Of a DNA stretch of 26,098 bases, positions 17,201-25,556 are shown in pieces. The notes under the pieces are model-generated. The model saw only the letters and a list, made by a program, of their open reading frames with translations, searched no databases and had not been told where the DNA came from. Source of the DNA: a virus; the IMG/VR virus record IMGVR_UViG_3300004461_000105, positions 1 to 26,098 of that record; one strand, given 5' to 3'. Within the stretch, counting starts at the first letter, position 1. Each line of letters begins with the position of its first letter. The position numbers and the translations under genes were made by a program.

Positions 17201-20200
17201 TTAATAATGACAATTGTTGGTGGCAATGTATATCCAGATCCACCAGAAGTTATAGTTACAATACCAATTGTATTTGAATCTTTTAAAATAATTTTTGGGG
17301 ATATAAAAACTTTTGGATTTAAAGTTTTATCCGAAGAATATTCAAATTTTTCATTAATAGATCTAGTTTCTTTAACTAAACCAATACTATTAGATTTTAA
17401 GGAAACAGATAAATTCTTGCCATTTATTGTATTGACATTTGAAAGTGAAGGTAATTTTTTATACTGAGATCCACCAGATATAAGTTTAACATTATTTACT
17501 GGGCCAGATGCTGATATTGAAGTTGTTGTATATTCTAAATTATCGCACTCAGAAGAAGTATATGTCAATTTTTCTGGAGATTTTTGTAAAGAAATTTGGA
17601 AAGTAGTTGATCCTATACCAAAAACATTATAAGTTTTATTATATGCACTATCAATAAATAAAATTTCTGAAAAATTGTTCACATCTTTATCAGAAGAACT
17701 TATATACCCAGATTTCTCTAAAGAGTAATAAAGTTTTTTAGGTAATTCAGAACTACTATTGATAGTAATTGAAGCATTAGTAGTTATTCCTATTGTTCCA
17801 ACATTAGATATGCTAAACGTTTCTGTAGAACCTGTTGATATAAACTCATTATTAAAATCTTTATCATAATAAAGTTTAAATGAATACCCCTCTAAAGAAG
17901 AATCTGTAAGATCAAATACTAAATTATTATTTGATACCGATTGTATTCTTGGATTAATTAAAGATATAGTTTGAGATGATCCTCCAGTTTCACCAATACT
18001 TACGACTACTGGTGGATTTTGATTTACATTAATATTACTATGACCTAATTTAATACTGTCTGAATTGACCCTATATACAAAATATGATCCAGTATCTAAA
18101 CCAGAAGATACTGAATCAGATTCGTAATATACTTTATCTCCAGTTTCTAGACCATGATTTTCGATGGTAATTTGATTTGAAATTGTATTAATTCCTAGAG
18201 AGTTAAATCCTATAGGATTAATTTGTAAATTATTTGTAAATAAATTCCTATTTAATCTTACTGCTGTAGAAGTTCCAATACCGACAGAAAGGTTTGGATT
18301 TATATCCATGGTGATCGAATCACCTTTAATTAATCCATGATAATAAGAAGTTGATATTGAAACTGTTGATAAAATTTTCTCAACTTTTGCAAGTTTTTGT
18401 ACGTTATTAGTATCGAAATAATAATCGTCAACATTATCACCTCCTGCTACAAAGAAAACTTCGTCAGAAGTCAAAGTAGTTTTTATACCAATAGTGCTTG
18501 GAGATTTATTAACTGCATAAACTGTTGTTGGCAAATCAAATTGTGTTCCTGTAGGAGATGTTGAAATTGAAATAACAGAATTGCCATTTTGATTAAATGT
18601 AATCCTTTGATTAGTTTCGAAAGGATGATTTTTAATACTAATTCTTTGTGTGGGAATGGATCCCGTAATTATCTCTTCTCCAAAAGAATATGATACCTTA
18701 CGTCCAGTTCCTGCTGTTGTTCCGAAACCAACCGATTCTTGTGGATTAAAGTAAACTTTATTGTTCACTTTAGACTCAAAATAATCTACCTTTTTATCAA
18801 TTATAAATGTTTTTGGTTTAAATGATACTGCAACCCCTATAGTATGTCCAGTTCCAGGAAGACCTCTATTTACTCTAAAAACATTTTTATCTGGATATAC
18901 ATTTAAAATTTCTAAAGTTTCAGTTCCAATTCCAATACTACTGCCAACAGAAACTCCTGGTGGAACCTGTGTTACATATATTTCTGTTGTAGCCGCTCCA
19001 GATGATGCAATTTCTGTTGTTAATCCCACATTTGGAATAGGTGGGACATTAATTTTATAAAATCCATTTAATATGGAAAGATTTGAAGTGCTAAATCCAG
19101 ATATTGAGATGTAATCATTGTCTAATAGTGTATGGAAAGGAGAAATTGTTATGTTTACTTTATCATCTCCTCTCCAAGTAAATACTGCATCATTATAAAC
19201 TTCATATGAAGTATCAATTCTATCAATGCCCCTTCCTTTTAAAGATAAAACCTTAGCATAAATTCCTCCACCATTAGTATCATCATTATCAAAATTCAAC
19301 AAATCATTTACTTTATAATTATCTCCACTATTGATAACAGAAATACCAGAAATTGATCCTTCACTAATGTGATCAACACTTACTTGCTGCTGTTTAATTG
19401 CATCATTTTCAATAAGAAAATCATTACTAGCATTCAATTCTATAATTTTATACCCTAAAGTATTTCTGGAAAGAGATGAATTATTAAAATCAAATTCTTG
19501 ATTTAAACTTTGATTTTCATCAATCGTATTTGATCTAAAAGAATTTCCAATAAAGTACGGGAATTGTGGTTCTCCTGTAATAGAATCTATAGATGCATAA
19601 TATGCATATACTCCATTTGGAAAATCTTCTGTCCTTACAAATGCTCCATTATTTTTATCGAGAGTTCCATTTTCACTATTAAAACTATAATCTTCAACAA
19701 AAAATCCTAAAGGAAAATCTGACGTTGATGGTCTATTGTAAACATTGGATGCATTTTTTGCATAACCAGATGTCATAGTCTTAATACCAGAACTTATATT
19801 CTCTGGATCTACAATCGAATATGGTCCGTAAATAGGATTTCCATCATATGCCCATCCAATAATATTAGACAAAGTTGAATCGGTATCATTAAATGAAGAT
19901 TGTAAATCTTTAAAATATCCAGATACTGAATATGATAATTCATCATTTTCATCTTTTAATATTTCATTTTGTAGTGTATTAAATTTTTCGACTTGGTTGC
20001 AAGTAAGTTCTCTTATAGATGCATCTAAAATTTCACCATCCCCACTAGGAACAACTTTAATTGTGCTTGAAGTAGAGTACCCTATTCCTGCATTAATAAT
20101 ATTTGCTCCAGTTATTCTTTCATTAGTAACTATAGCTCTTAACTTAGCACCACTCCCCGCATTAGTTGGATCTGAAACTATCAAATCTGGAATCGAAAAA

Positions 20201-23200
20201 TATTCATACCCACCAAATTGCATATTTATTTCATTAATAGATCCATTAACTATAACGGGAGATATTTGAGCATCTCTACCATTTTTAACTGTGAAAGAAG
20301 GTTTCTTTTCAAAATTAAAAATATTTGAACCATATTCAGTTCCTGGTTCATAAACATAAATTTCTTCAATAGATCCTTTAACAATTGGTGTTGCAGTTAT
20401 GGATTGAATTTGTGTTAATGTTGAAATACCAACTGTTGTAAACTCAATATTTGCTTTTATATCCGGATATTTAAATTGTTGAAAACCAGTTCCAACAGAA
20501 GAGAATTTTACAAAATTATTTTGATCGTAATTTGTAGTATTTGTTCCTCCAATACCAGCATCACATACTCTGAAAGATTTTTCATCACTTCTTAAAATAA
20601 AATATTGATTAGTTGTAGTTAATCCAGAAATAGTTTGTGGTTGTGTAGTTCCTAATCCAACAACAGTAGAATATTCTACAATTTCTCCACTCAAAAATCC
20701 ATGATTATCAAAGTTTATAGAATTTTGCGAAGTGGAAATTCCTGTTGGTTTGACTAAGAGTTTTCTATTTGTAAATGATCCACCTTCTATAATTTTTACT
20801 TCTGAAATAGTATTTGTTGATAATTCTGTTAAAAATTTATGCACTCCACTTATTGAAGTGGTTGCAAAAGAAATTTGATTAGTTTCATTTGAATAATCAT
20901 CAAAGGTATTAAATAACTTTATTGTTGTATTATTATCAACTTTTGCAAAATAATTTGCATTGTCAGATAATGTGGATGATCCTACCCCAATTACAACACT
21001 TTGATTGCCATTATTTCTATAGGTAATTTTTTGGCCATTAGAAATATTATGGTCACTCAAAAATGTTAATTGATTTGTGGATGTACTTATACCACCACCC
21101 TGTGCAGTCGTTCTTGCGTCAAATAATATTTCTCTTTTTCTTTTAATTAATACTGGTTCGAAGGATCCTCCAGATCCGTTTCCACCAGTAACATTAATTG
21201 ACAATACCTCTTTAATATCAAAATCTTGCTTATCTACAAGAATATCTGTTACTTTACCAGTTATAACTGGTAAAACTAAAGATGTCGTTCCAGCACTAGT
21301 AGATACTCCTATGTATGGATTATTAATAACATCAAAATTAGATCCACCATTCAAAACTTTAACATTTTTGATTGGACCATAATAAACTTTATCAAAAGTT
21401 TTATAATTAGAAATTTCTACACCATTAATCAACATTCCGATTGATCCTGGTACTGTTTCTTCTCCAATACCATCTTTAATATTAGGATTTAAAGAAAATT
21501 TCTTTAAAATTTTCTGAGGATTTATTATTCTTGATTTTTGAGAAAATAAAGTAAATGTGTGAGTTTCTAATACTGAAGTAGTTGATTTAAATTGAACAGC
21601 ATTTGCATCAGAAATTAAAAAGGAGGGGGAACTAAAAAGTTTTATTTTTTTGCCACCACTATTAGGTACAATCTTAACATAATAAGAACCATATTCTAAT
21701 CCCTTTAAAAGTTCTCCAGATGAAGTATATTGAACTTTCTCTCCACTTATAAAAGGGACAGGAGTATCAAAGAAAATAGTGGAATATAAACCAGTGTTAA
21801 CATCTAAATCAACAATACTTCCAGAAGAAGAAGAGATTGATGCCGATTTAATTTTTTCTTTTATTTGATATGCATATGAATTTGTAAGTTCATTTCCCCA
21901 GGATGGAAGTGAATTTGATGCTATGTATGCAAAATTATTATCATCAACATACATGTTCTGAACATCAGAAATAATACTATTATTTTGATATTTAAAATCA
22001 ACAAAGGCACTATTTGCCTTATTGATTTTTCTTCTCAATTTTATAGATTGTCCTTCATTTGGAGAAAAAGAACTTAAATTTCCTATAAAAACTGAATTGG
22101 ATGTAATATCAGCATTCACAAAGGGTAGATCTGAAGTATCTGTGGGGTATATTACATTATTTGTTTGTTCATCTATAAATTCTACTCGATCACCTCTTTT
22201 CAATTGAGATCTATCGACAGAAGTTTTTAATATAACACCAGTTGGATTTGATCCTCCAATAAAACTATCAATTTCTATTGAAGAACTAGTATTGTAAATC
22301 CAAGAATTTGCAAAAATTTCTGTATATGTTTTATTTTGTTCTGGATTTTCAATTAAAGTTCCAATACTCTTAACTCCTAAGATTTGCCCTTCATTAACAG
22401 AAATTGAATTTGATTTTTGAACAAAATTTGAAAGGACTCCCGTTAACCTGAGAACAACTTGTTTTGTTACATCCCCATCTTCATAGGAAAAATATGTATC
22501 ATCTGAAAAAATATTATCTGTGGCAGTAATGGTATCAACAACTCCAGAACATCCTAAAAACTGATTAATACTCTTATCAACATATGCAATAGTATTATTT
22601 CCGGAATATACTGTTCCAGCCTGTCCAAATCCAATTGTAGAATCTACAGATATTATAGAAGCACCAATACTGACATTCTCCAAAACTTTTGAGTTGGGAG
22701 TAATTATAAAATTACCTTGAACATTACTATTATCACCATACCCAACAAATAACCCTACTTTGTAATATACCTTTTGATCTCTTGTAAATATTTCAACTGA
22801 AGATATAGAGGCATTAGTTGTAGGATCTGTTGATTTTGTTAATGTTTGTCCAATTATTTTTGCAGGGTCACCACTAATAGCTTCGGCAATACATATTTCT
22901 TTTCTAATAAACCTTGCATCTGATGGTTTTATTAGATATTCCTCAAGATTAATTATTCTTGGAGTTTCTCCAAATAACACATTAAATAATATTCTAAAAG
23001 AATCATCAGTACCTTTAGATTCGTAAAATGATCTAGATTCTTTTATAAAGTTTCCAGCATCTAATTCAGGATTAAAAACTCTATTCTCAAATCCAGGGGT
23101 ATATGTAGATTTTAATTTTTTGTAAAATTCTTTTAAAAATAAAGAACTTAAATTCTGCACTGAGGAATTTGAAGTATGAGAATCAGCAGTTGTATCCGAA

Positions 23201-23625
23201 AATACTAATTCTTCTGCATTTAGATCATGATGATAACTAGTAATTCCACTAAAACCACGAATACATCCAGTAAAAGTGTTTGTAGTAACTCCAGTGTATG
23301 TTATAATTTCATTATCAATCTTTAACAATCCATATTGTTCAGGAAATCCTTTTGTATTAGGAACACTAATTGTGTTATCATCAGATCCGATATCGGAGGA
23401 TAAAGTTGTAAATCCTACAACTACTTCTGGAGTTAAATTATCTACTTTTAAATACTGATCAAGGTTTTCTGCAATATCAACAGGACCACCTTGATACTCT
23501 TGAGAAATATAATATTGTTTTAAAAACTCTAATGCCTTTGGACTTTCATCCAAAACATATTCCGGTAATTGATTAGAAATTATGTCCTGAATCTTGACTC
23601 TAGATTCAATTCCAGTTTGTATCAT
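11266..23625 (-). CDS. Giant baseplate protein in the gp7 position (4119 aa)
   Basis: One uninterrupted frame of 4119 residues lies between gp6 and gp8, where T4 has gp7 (about 1032 residues, the wedge organiser). By position it is probably the wedge scaffold that binds gp6/gp25 and gp8, enlarged fourfold. Residues 1-250 form a distinct head: PEYVLDESPKALEFLKQYYI (21-40), then FLKEFYKKLKSTYTPGFENR and DDSFRILFNVLFGETPRIIN. The rest is a mosaic of beta modules: an IDNEIITYTG...IRGFSG module (first copy 84-133), about nine IxIxxHGL/GDxVxY modules, about nine GGSGY modules, and two INGxxQxP modules near 12480-12635 and 13760-13895. A YHYH-like domain lies around residues 1250-1360. GIGTT/GVGST pentapeptides recur throughout. 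There is no signal peptide or obvious enzyme motif. The start lies 2 bases past the gp6 stop (TAATATG). Equivalence to gp7 is by synteny; I cannot see sequence similarity to T4 gp7. Confidence 0.83.
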   Translation of the reverse strand: MIQTGIESRVKIQDIISNQLPEYVLDESPKALEFLKQYYISQEYQGGPVDIAENLDQYLKVDNLTPEVVVGFTTLSSDIGSDDNTISVPNTKGFPEQYGLLKIDNEIITYTGVTTNTFTGCIRGFSGITSYHHDLNAEELVFSDTTADSHTSNSSVQNLSSLFLKEFYKKLKSTYTPGFENRVFNPELDAGNFIKESRSFYESKGTDDSFRILFNVLFGETPRIINLEEYLIKPSDARFIRKEICIAEAISGDPAKIIGQTLTKSTDPTTNASISSVEIFTRDQKVYYKVGLFVGYGDNSNVQGNFIITPNSKVLENVSIGASIISVDSTIGFGQAGTVYSGNNTIAYVDKSINQFLGCSGVVDTITATDNIFSDDTYFSYEDGDVTKQVVLRLTGVLSNFVQKSNSISVNEGQILGVKSIGTLIENPEQNKTYTEIFANSWIYNTSSSIEIDSFIGGSNPTGVILKTSVDRSQLKRGDRVEFIDEQTNNVIYPTDTSDLPFVNADITSNSVFIGNLSSFSPNEGQSIKLRRKINKANSAFVDFKYQNNSIISDVQNMYVDDNNFAYIASNSLPSWGNELTNSYAYQIKEKIKSASISSSSGSIVDLDVNTGLYSTIFFDTPVPFISGEKVQYTSSGELLKGLEYGSYYVKIVPNSGGKKIKLFSSPSFLISDANAVQFKSTTSVLETHTFTLFSQKSRIINPQKILKKFSLNPNIKDGIGEETVPGSIGMLINGVEISNYKTFDKVYYGPIKNVKVLNGGSNFDVINNPYIGVSTSAGTTSLVLPVITGKVTDILVDKQDFDIKEVLSINVTGGNGSGGSFEPVLIKRKREILFDARTTAQGGGISTSTNQLTFLSDHNISNGQKITYRNNGNQSVVIGVGSSTLSDNANYFAKVDNNTTIKLFNTFDDYSNETNQISFATTSISGVHKFLTELSTNTISEVKIIEGGSFTNRKLLVKPTGISTSQNSINFDNHGFLSGEIVEYSTVVGLGTTQPQTISGLTTTNQYFILRSDEKSFRVCDAGIGGTNTTNYDQNNFVKFSSVGTGFQQFKYPDIKANIEFTTVGISTLTQIQSITATPIVKGSIEEIYVYEPGTEYGSNIFNFEKKPSFTVKNGRDAQISPVIVNGSINEINMQFGGYEYFSIPDLIVSDPTNAGSGAKLRAIVTNERITGANIINAGIGYSTSSTIKVVPSGDGEILDASIRELTCNQVEKFNTLQNEILKDENDELSYSVSGYFKDLQSSFNDTDSTLSNIIGWAYDGNPIYGPYSIVDPENISSGIKTMTSGYAKNASNVYNRPSTSDFPLGFFVEDYSFNSENGTLDKNNGAFVRTEDFPNGVYAYYASIDSITGEPQFPYFIGNSFRSNTIDENQSLNQEFDFNNSSLSRNTLGYKIIELNASNDFLIENDAIKQQQVSVDHISEGSISGISVINSGDNYKVNDLLNFDNDDTNGGGIYAKVLSLKGRGIDRIDTSYEVYNDAVFTWRGDDKVNITISPFHTLLDNDYISISGFSTSNLSILNGFYKINVPPIPNVGLTTEIASSGAATTEIYVTQVPPGVSVGSSIGIGTETLEILNVYPDKNVFRVNRGLPGTGHTIGVAVSFKPKTFIIDKKVDYFESKVNNKVYFNPQESVGFGTTAGTGRKVSYSFGEEIITGSIPTQRISIKNHPFETNQRITFNQNGNSVISISTSPTGTQFDLPTTVYAVNKSPSTIGIKTTLTSDEVFFVAGGDNVDDYYFDTNNVQKLAKVEKILSTVSISTSYYHGLIKGDSITMDINPNLSVGIGTSTAVRLNRNLFTNNLQINPIGFNSLGINTISNQITIENHGLETGDKVYYESDSVSSGLDTGSYFVYRVNSDSIKLGHSNINVNQNPPVVVSIGETGGSSQTISLINPRIQSVSNNNLVFDLTDSSLEGYSFKLYYDKDFNNEFISTGSTETFSISNVGTIGITTNASITINSSSELPKKLYYSLEKSGYISSSDKDVNNFSEILFIDSAYNKTYNVFGIGSTTFQISLQKSPEKLTYTSSECDNLEYTTTSISASGPVNNVKLISGGSQYKKLPSLSNVNTINGKNLSVSLKSNSIGLVKETRSINEKFEYSSDKTLNPKVFISPKIILKDSNTIGIVTITSGGSGYTLPPTIVIINSGTRTEVKNGVIEAKLTGNSITDLIIDVPPKGISDQSAELFAINNTNGISITKVESQENSGIFTCILTTPSLGFDENVFSVGEEVFVEGIQKSSTTGDGFNSSDYGYKFFKVVKYENKLTPGLFDDQVTISIAGLGTNVGVAKTIQDSFGNIIAKKDYPTFSLLLSPSGFEIGEALISDGIETDLKVTDYDDSGSLKVLGTYDLSVNEIIVGKSSGNVATIESLTPYDGIFEIKFSNRKNQGWENQTGKLSENYQVLADNDYYQNLSYSVKSKQQWNDIRTPINSLVHSIGIKNFADTEIISDGDGRVGIESSSDATTIIRDYISEKRVDTINSFDFVRDIDLVSNKSKFLKLKNKKLTNYQESISNVGLKIDDIKEQFSNFEDEPLPYINILKINDEDIYNNYLFKVSDVSGKNQVQLTSLLFLNNSTNTNENNIAFLEKQSLVNVGSGFTTTDGEQYGDFSIEIDEFGDKYVRFTPKDAFNTEYDIKYIDKEFNNENIGVGTTSIGFIDITSRSQEILTGTTINVIGVSTDKFVSFHVNAQVYKEVTNEMNFVELYVTHDGIDTNISEFYFDTEDFSRSSNLLGHFDSNIDSGSFNLNYTNDTDEDVIVKTRIVGFGTKNLSDSVGIGTFRYKLLNQPEGSERSAIYESGVSTTTSGVSTSFLRLNKNNFDSARSLVEVSIGSTKSIHQVMMVQDNTDIYTQQYSLLSIGSTSGESTPLGIGTFGGEYSGDDILVKFYPDSNFTGDIRINSYSECLYTTVDFINQAPNLIYGNSVETVNTKSYLAINGDRINKEDFVLRSKTIPIFAKSFNPSDVDILNLSTGVFSIDNHFFSNGEELIYTPKSTFVGVGSTPMMYKNGSAVAQLPSQVFAVVNNNNSFSISTVKSGTAVTFTSVGEGNSHEFSMAKRNEKAIITINNVAQYPIAFAKVSQTLSGNGGSISESATIFSLSGITTIYPLDILRVDDEYMKVVNVGLGTTNIGPISNSGTETLVEVERGFVGSSGASHTDSTLSRIYKGSYNIVGDSIFFTKSPRGNPNVSRRDNNLVFETSKFSGRVFLRKNYATNSVYDDISREFTGIGRTFTLTVGGANTAGIGVSGGNGLLFINGVFQTPTTTNNPLNNFSIIEQTSPTGISSIVFSGIRTETSDANSVFSSESDVNQNQIPRGGIIVSLGSTEGIGYAPLAGAAVTAVVGAGGSIVSAGLGITDDNGSGYNGLVSIGVTVVDIEYNYKFVSSGTSSITDDENNTYTATNAVYNSVSGDLTLTILNHGLTTSNTIGIATDGLVFTCSKDSHATNHPYPRAISKTKLRRGESGGDPIHNQQVSIASTTLNTVQINVGPGGGAGAGATISVASIGVGGTLSFNVGSAGTNYVNPEIFVSEPTYENLEVQGISRIGVGATTDTGIGLLVSVDVDPSPVTGIGSTYFEVSNYFISRSGYSFRKGDVFKPVGLVTAKGLTSPISEFEFTVLETFSDNFGSWQFGELDYIDSIKNYQDGTRIRFPLFYNGSILSFEKPDNSIIELENILIVIINGIIQDPGSSYQFEGGTSFSFSVAPKPEDKIDVFFYRGTRGEDDLVVDDVIPTLERGDDIRVFKNDTILETITQDQRTVFDVSFSDKFETNLYVDQGIDEVNLKPISWTKQKTDRIINGVFVHKTRKSTIAQIYPTAKIIKDITTSDASIFVDDISNFNYGVSAEGPYQNMKGIIVDGKLDPSPANITASIGVGGTVSALTIVDGGNEYVGSTVDIKFQSPLQIGVGIGTTAQATGTITNGVITGTTITDPGFGYTIEPKTITPLPDSNTETVNNIEFIKGFSGIITGIGTTSGSGGHSLALKLFLNTGTANFGDDLEVGYPIFVKDTIIGSGVTSVDSSNTSVVGIGTTFLDNIYYIHQLSRFGDHVGIVTCNIDSGTDITGLSTSGDYVGEFSWGLFTSITRSSTPISIGVTGKTVDVGLSTFPTIQRRGEGLRLTGSLPETLS
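19550..19875 (-). other. YHYH-like domain inside the giant gp7-position protein
   Basis: Residues about 1250-1360 carry IIGWAYDGNPIYGPYSIVDP, then SGYAKNASNVYNRPS, GFFVEDYSF, LDKNNGAFVRTEDFPNGVYA followed by YYAS, and FPYFIGNSF. The GWAYDGxPIYGPY start, the D-x-x-NG step and the NGxYxYxAS end match the order of the bacterial YHYH domain as I know it, but both histidines of the naming motif are Tyr/Ala/Tyr here (YAYY). The fold is probably kept while any metal-binding role is lost. Confidence 0.65.
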
Positions 23626-23626
23626 A

Positions 23627-25555
23627 TTACTCTCTGATTAAACTTCCGTTTGAATAGCTTGATGTGTAAAAATCTCTGTTAAAGACTGTACCTGATATTT
23701 CATCTCCAGATGAAATAACATCCTTAATCATATTTATTTTACTTTTTCCAATGTCAAAATTGATATAAAGTTCTTTCAATCCAACAACATCATTTGATTC
23801 TGGAAATGCTTGCATCTCTATAATATTATTTGGTCTAACAGTTGATGTGATATTTACTGTCCCTAGATTAATTTCACCTCTAATATAATCAACTGTTCCT
23901 ACAGACTTTGCAACAACTCTTATAGTTCCATCTGATAAATTCTTGACAATTGAAAGAATACCAGTTTTTTTATCGGCATTTGGTATATCAGTCAAATAAA
24001 CAATATCACTCTCTCCAGATATTCTAAATCCAGTAGATTTGATATTTCTTCCATCTTCAGAAACATGAAACTGATTTCCAAAACACAATTCATACTGTGC
24101 AAATTGATTAAGCAGTGCAAATAAATTTCTTCTTATCGTAACTCTAGTAATATTTGATGTTATGGAAGTATCTGTGCCGTCAATAGTTCGTAATACTTGA
24201 CTATACCTAATCCTCCCTCCAAATTTATTCAAGTTAGCTGATTCGGAATAATTTGTAAGTGAATTGACTATTTTAGATTTTAAATCTTCAGATGTTGATA
24301 CCATCGAATCATTATAATAAACAAATGAGTTAATCTCAACATATAAAATTTTAAGATCTACAATTTTTTGATTAATTCCCGATATTGAATATTGCTTAAG
24401 TTGTGATAAAATCCTAGATTTATTAAACTCAGATACTAAAAATCCATTTTTAGGTTTAATTGAAATTTGAACTGTCCCAAACTCCGGAGGATCTAATTCT
24501 TCACCACCAACAACAGATACAGATTCAGTATCTGGATATATTGTTTTTATAATCGACTCATAATCTCTTCCAGTAACTGCTCTATTCTGTGCAGAATATA
24601 TTCTTGGAGCAAAATATTTAACAGAATCTATAGATTCAATCTCTCCACCATTCGCAGATGATTGGTTTGTAGTTACAGTAAATGGTTCTGGAGAAATTGT
24701 ATTGTCATCACTATCAACTACATTTCCAGAGAATGAAAATCTATTCGCACCATTACCTTCCTTTCCACTAGTAATAAGATAATTTACAGTGATTATTTCT
24801 CCTGTCTCCAGTTTTCTTCCAATTAAACCATCACCAAATAAAAGTTCGTACTTTTCATCTTGAACTTCTTGTATTAAATAAACAAAAGAAGTTCCTGTAA
24901 CATTAGTGATATTATTAATTAATTTATATTCTATCCCTAATCCGGATTCCCCTTCTTTCTTTACATATACTTTTATCGTTGAAGTATCAATAAATGAATT
25001 ATTAAGAATAAAGTTTTGATTTAAGGATGAATCAACTAAAAATTGTTTAGTAAGAAAAGTTCCTTCATAAACATCAATATTTGAAAACGTTGCAAATCTT
25101 CCAGTAGTAGGAACACCACCAACATCAAAATTTACAACACCAGCTGGTCTCTGTATGTCTTCTAATATTGAAAATGTATATGAAGTATCGTTTGAATTTC
25201 CAACACAAACTAATCCTTTTTTTAATGTTAAAGTTGGTGATGTGGATCCAGTAACATTTGCTGTAAAGGTTATAGATGCCTTTGCAGCACTTCTTGACTT
25301 AGGAACATACCCAATATTCCTTGCAAGGGAAACAACGTTCTCACGGAGTGTTGCAGAGTCCAAGAAGGACTCATTCACAACCATGTTTGAGTTGAATGCT
25401 GTTATATAAGTATTATATGCTAAAGTATCGATCAATACTGAAAGATTAGAACCCTCAAAGTCAAATCCTGTGAAATCTGAATTTGCACGTAAATAATCTT
25501 TGATAGATTCTTTTATTTGATCGAAATCTAAATTGGCGAATTTTGTAAAAGGCAT
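23627..25555 (-). CDS. 6: Baseplate wedge protein gp6 (T4-like, Baseplate J family)
   Basis: gp6 forms the ring that holds the T4 baseplate wedges together and contacts gp25 and gp7; its dimers reshape when the tail contracts. This copy is 642 residues, close to the 660 of T4. Features of the gp6/Baseplate-J group are SNLSVLIDTLAYNTYITAFN (N-terminal), VNESFLDSATLRENVVSLAR then NIGYVPKS (about 60-87), YELLFGDGLIGRKLETGEII followed by VNYLITSGKEGNG, RAVTGRDYESIIKTIYPD (about 320-338) and VQISIKPKNG. The ATG at 25553-25555 lies one base after the gp25 stop and is preceded by AAGG, giving a fair Shine-Dalgarno. The stop is one base before the giant gene starts. The three genes form a tight cluster that should be translated in step from the promoter before gp25. 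Confidence 0.93.
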   Translation of the reverse strand: MPFTKFANLDFDQIKESIKDYLRANSDFTGFDFEGSNLSVLIDTLAYNTYITAFNSNMVVNESFLDSATLRENVVSLARNIGYVPKSRSAAKASITFTANVTGSTSPTLTLKKGLVCVGNSNDTSYTFSILEDIQRPAGVVNFDVGGVPTTGRFATFSNIDVYEGTFLTKQFLVDSSLNQNFILNNSFIDTSTIKVYVKKEGESGLGIEYKLINNITNVTGTSFVYLIQEVQDEKYELLFGDGLIGRKLETGEIITVNYLITSGKEGNGANRFSFSGNVVDSDDNTISPEPFTVTTNQSSANGGEIESIDSVKYFAPRIYSAQNRAVTGRDYESIIKTIYPDTESVSVVGGEELDPPEFGTVQISIKPKNGFLVSEFNKSRILSQLKQYSISGINQKIVDLKILYVEINSFVYYNDSMVSTSEDLKSKIVNSLTNYSESANLNKFGGRIRYSQVLRTIDGTDTSITSNITRVTIRRNLFALLNQFAQYELCFGNQFHVSEDGRNIKSTGFRISGESDIVYLTDIPNADKKTGILSIVKNLSDGTIRVVAKSVGTVDYIRGEINLGTVNITSTVRPNNIIEMQAFPESNDVVGLKELYINFDIGKSKINMIKDVISSGDEISGTVFNRDFYTSSYSNGSLIRE

Positions 25556-25556
25556 A

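Noticed and set aside
16916-17467. Plus-strand open frame of 183 codons
   Set aside because: It lies wholly inside the giant minus-strand gene, is low-complexity, has no recognisable motif and runs opposite to every real gene here. It is a shadow of the coding frame.
11266-23625. Possible assembly fusion or missed stop making the 4119-residue frame
   Set aside because: The frame is open throughout with the same repeat types from end to end, and both ends abut neighbours neatly (gp6 stop, late promoter). A chimera would be expected to show a break in composition.
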